Shown here: piece by piece, positions 6,195-8,029 of the stretch
Layout of the letters: each line of letters begins with the position of its first letter
Position numbering within the stretch: position 1 is the first letter of the stretch
Assembly (NCBI GenBank): GCA_009697555.1
Contig: WLQV01000044.1
Span: 1-8,029 of the forward strand
DNA from: Actinomycetota bacterium
Lineage (GTDB): Bacteria; Actinomycetota; Actinomycetes; Nanopelagicales; Nanopelagicaceae
Length of the DNA: 8,029 nucleotides
Direction of reading: 5' to 3'
Made by a program: the position numbers and the translations under genes
The notes under the pieces: generated by a model
The model's database searches: none
What the model saw: the letters and a program-made list of their open reading frames with translations, nothing else
Told to the model about the DNA's origin: nothing

Positions 6195-7598
6195 ATGAGT
6201 TCGCTGCAGTTATACAACACACGTTCGCGAACTACCGAACCCTTCAAGCCACTCAAAGCCGGCAAAGCTTCGATTTATCTCTGCGGCGCCACGGTCCAAT
6301 CTTTTCCTCACATTGGCCACATTCGAAGTGGCGTAAATTTCGACATTCTGCGCCGCTGGTTAACACATTCAGGTTTTGACACGACCTTCATTCGCAACGT
6401 CACTGATATCGATGACAAGATTTTGCAGAAGAGTGAGATCGAGAAGATGCCTTGGTGGGCACTTGCCATGAAGTATGAGCGCGAGTTTGCCGCAAGTTAT
6501 GCCGCGCTCAATGTTCTGCCACCAACTTACGAACCGCGAGCCACTGGACACATCACTCAAATGATCGAATTGATGACGCTACTGATTGAACGTGGCGCTG
6601 CTTATGCACCAGGCAATGGTGATGTCTATTTAGAAGTGCGAAAGCTGACTTCCTATCTCACCCTTTCGCGCCAGAAATTAGATGACTTACTTCCCGCAGA
6701 TGATGCAGAAGAGAAATTCAAGAAAGATCCACGCGATTTTGCACTCTGGAAAGGCGCCAAACCGGGCGAACCATCATGGCCAACACCGTGGGGACCTGGT
6801 CGTCCTGGTTGGCATCTGGAATGTTCGGCAATGGCACATGCCTATCTTGGTGAAGATTTTGATATCCATGGCGGCGGACTTGATTTAATTTTTCCACATC
6901 ATGAAAATGAAATTGCACAATCAGAGGCAGCTGGTTACGGCTTTGCGAAAATTTGGATGCACAACGCATGGGTCACAACATCTGGCGAGAAGATGAGTAA
7001 GTCACTGGGCAACACCTTGCAAGTCAAAGAGTTGCTCAAAAGTGTGCGCGGTATTGAATTACGCTGGTATTTAGGAAGTGCGCACTATCGCTCGATGTTG
7101 GAGTTCTCACCTGAAGCGCTACAAGAATCAGCAACTGCTTTTCGCCGGATTGAAGCATTCCTTAACAATGCGCAATCAATCCTTGGCAAAGAGATTGAGC
7201 CAAGCCTTTCGCCCGCAGTTGTAGCAGCATTTAATAATGATTTAGCAGTGCCTGAAGTATTAGCGTTAATTTCTGAATCACTTCGCGCGGGCAATAGCGC
7301 TATAACTAGCCAAGATCAGAAGTCGATCAAGAGCGCTGCAAGTGAGATTCGTGGCGCACTTGCAATTTTGGGCTGCGACCCATTCGATTCAGCATTTGCT
7401 CAAGGCGGCAGCGAGAAGAATGATAAGGCGCTAGATGGAGTTATTGCACTTGCACTAGAGCAACGTAAAGCTGCGCGCGATCGGAAAGATTTCGCTGCAT
7501 CTGATGCAATTCGCGATGGACTAGCAGCACTGGGAATTTTGATTGAAGACACAGCACAAGGGCCACGTTGGTCGATCTCACCTACAGAAATCGGGTAA
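6195..7598 (+). CDS. cysS: Cysteinyl-tRNA synthetase
   Basis: This class I aminoacyl-tRNA synthetase charges tRNA-Cys with cysteine in the cytosol. The 467-residue length is normal. The Rossmann catalytic core carries CGATVQSFPHIGHIRS with the HIGH motif at 39-42, and GEKMSKSLGN with KMSKS at 266-270. The zinc ligands that select cysteine are visible as Cys30, Cys210 (WHLECS), His235 and Glu239 (FPHHENE), matching the family pattern. The C-terminal DALR-type helical region spans roughly 310-440, and the C-terminus RKDFAASDAIRDGLAALGILIEDTAQGPRW is typical. It is the synthetase and not the related mycothiol ligase MshC, judged by length and the CGATVQ..PHIGHIRS signature. It begins 9 bp after ispDF without a clear Shine-Dalgarno, and rlmB starts 3 bp after its stop, so it lies in the carD-ispDF-cysS-rlmB run. 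Confidence 0.97.
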   Translation: MSSLQLYNTRSRTTEPFKPLKAGKASIYLCGATVQSFPHIGHIRSGVNFDILRRWLTHSGFDTTFIRNVTDIDDKILQKSEIEKMPWWALAMKYEREFAASYAALNVLPPTYEPRATGHITQMIELMTLLIERGAAYAPGNGDVYLEVRKLTSYLTLSRQKLDDLLPADDAEEKFKKDPRDFALWKGAKPGEPSWPTPWGPGRPGWHLECSAMAHAYLGEDFDIHGGGLDLIFPHHENEIAQSEAAGYGFAKIWMHNAWVTTSGEKMSKSLGNTLQVKELLKSVRGIELRWYLGSAHYRSMLEFSPEALQESATAFRRIEAFLNNAQSILGKEIEPSLSPAVVAAFNNDLAVPEVLALISESLRAGNSAITSQDQKSIKSAASEIRGALAILGCDPFDSAFAQGGSEKNDKALDGVIALALEQRKAARDRKDFAASDAIRDGLAALGILIEDTAQGPRWSISPTEIG

Positions 7599-7601
7599 CT
7601 C

Positions 7602-8029
7602 ATGGCCGGTAATTCATCTCGACGTGGCGCAGTTCGCGGATCCAAGAAAGGCGCAACCACTGGAAGTGGCGGAAATAATAAGAAGCGCATGTCGGCGAAA
7701 GGTCCAACACCTAAAGCAGAAGATCGCCCTTATCACGCAGCTGCAAAGCGCAAAGCTGCTGCCACAAAGAAGGGCGCACCTCGCCGTCCCAGTCAGAAGC
7801 CAGTTCGTCCTAAAGGCGGCGGCGAATTAGTTGCTGGTCGAAATGCAGTTGTCGAAGCGCTCCGTGCTGGAGTTCCTTCCACCGAATTAATCGTGGCACG
7901 TGGTGTTGATATCGATGATCGCATTACAGAGAGTTTGAAATTAGCACTCGATCTTCATCTGCCGATTCGCGAAGTACACCGGGCAGAGATCGAAGGCCTC
8001 TCGGGGAGTTCGCAAGGAATACTTCTTGC
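7602..8029 (+). CDS. rlmB: 23S rRNA 2'-O-ribose methyltransferase RlmB/TrmH family (3' end outside window)
   Basis: The first 142 codons are present and the frame is open at the window edge. Residues 1 to about 72 are a Lys/Arg/Gly-rich, probably disordered tail starting MAGNSSRRGAVRGSKKG and including GPTPKAEDRPYHAAAKRKAA. The same kind of tail is found on the mycobacterial SpoU-family enzyme encoded after cysS. From about residue 75 the SpoU substrate-binding domain follows: ELVAGRNAVVEALRAGVPSTEL (75-96). The His-Gln-Gly-Ile motif usual at the end of this domain appears as Ser-Gln-Gly-Ile (137-140). The SPOUT catalytic domain lies beyond the window. The enzyme is expected to methylate a ribose in 23S rRNA with S-adenosylmethionine; the exact site cannot be assigned from this part. 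It starts 3 bp after cysS. Confidence 0.9.
   Translation, partial: MAGNSSRRGAVRGSKKGATTGSGGNNKKRMSAKGPTPKAEDRPYHAAAKRKAAATKKGAPRRPSQKPVRPKGGGELVAGRNAVVEALRAGVPSTELIVARGVDIDDRITESLKLALDLHLPIREVHRAEIEGLSGSSQGILL

Overview
This window reads as chromosomal core DNA from an actinobacterium. The gene order (mshA tail, YbjN-family gene, phosphoglycerate mutase, phoU, senX3-regX3, lipoprotein, carD, ispD-ispF, cysS, rlmB) combines neighbourhoods known from Mycobacterium and Streptomyces. The proteins look actinobacterial at key sites: CarD keeps R25, R47 and W85 at the mycobacterial numbering, CysS has the CGATVQ..PHIGHIRS signature, and RlmB has the MAGNSSRRGAVR basic tail. Base composition is clearly lower in G+C than in typical actinobacteria. 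Spacers are tiny and genes abut or overlap. This is what a streamlined, low-GC freshwater actinobacterium (Nanopelagicales/acI type) would look like, but that lineage assignment is inference.

Bases 1-1361 (+ strand) hold the last 34 codons of a glycosyltransferase, probably MshA of mycothiol synthesis, then a YbjN-family protein starting immediately after its stop, then the 2,3-bisphosphoglycerate-dependent phosphoglycerate mutase of glycolysis. Bases 1358-3919 form the phosphate-response block. phoU lies on the minus strand, convergent with and overlapping gpmA by 4 bp. It is divergent from senX3-regX3, which are coupled by an ATGA overlap. The 115-bp spacer between phoU and senX3 carries two GTGAACA copies exactly 22 bp apart (two 11-bp periods), resembling a PHO box. 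The SenX3 homologue has no transmembrane segment, and an in-frame stop upstream prevents extending it.

Bases 3923-4405 (minus strand) encode a small lipoprotein of unknown function that often sits in this neighbourhood. Its stop is 3 bp from the regX3 stop. A 145-bp divergent spacer follows, with a dyad repeat and a possible extended -10 promoter.

Bases 4551-8029 (+ strand) form a tight run: carD (RNA polymerase-binding regulator), a fused ispD-ispF (two steps of the MEP isoprenoid pathway), cysS (cysteinyl-tRNA synthetase) and rlmB (23S rRNA 2'-O-methyltransferase, cut by the window end). Spacers are 18, 9 and 3 bp, so co-transcription is likely.

I see no mobile element, CRISPR array, tRNA, rRNA or clear terminator, and no gene-free stretch longer than 145 bp. 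I do not see a new biological system. The points most worth checking are the membrane-less SenX3, its PHO-box-like spacer, and the fused IspDF with a substituted arginine.
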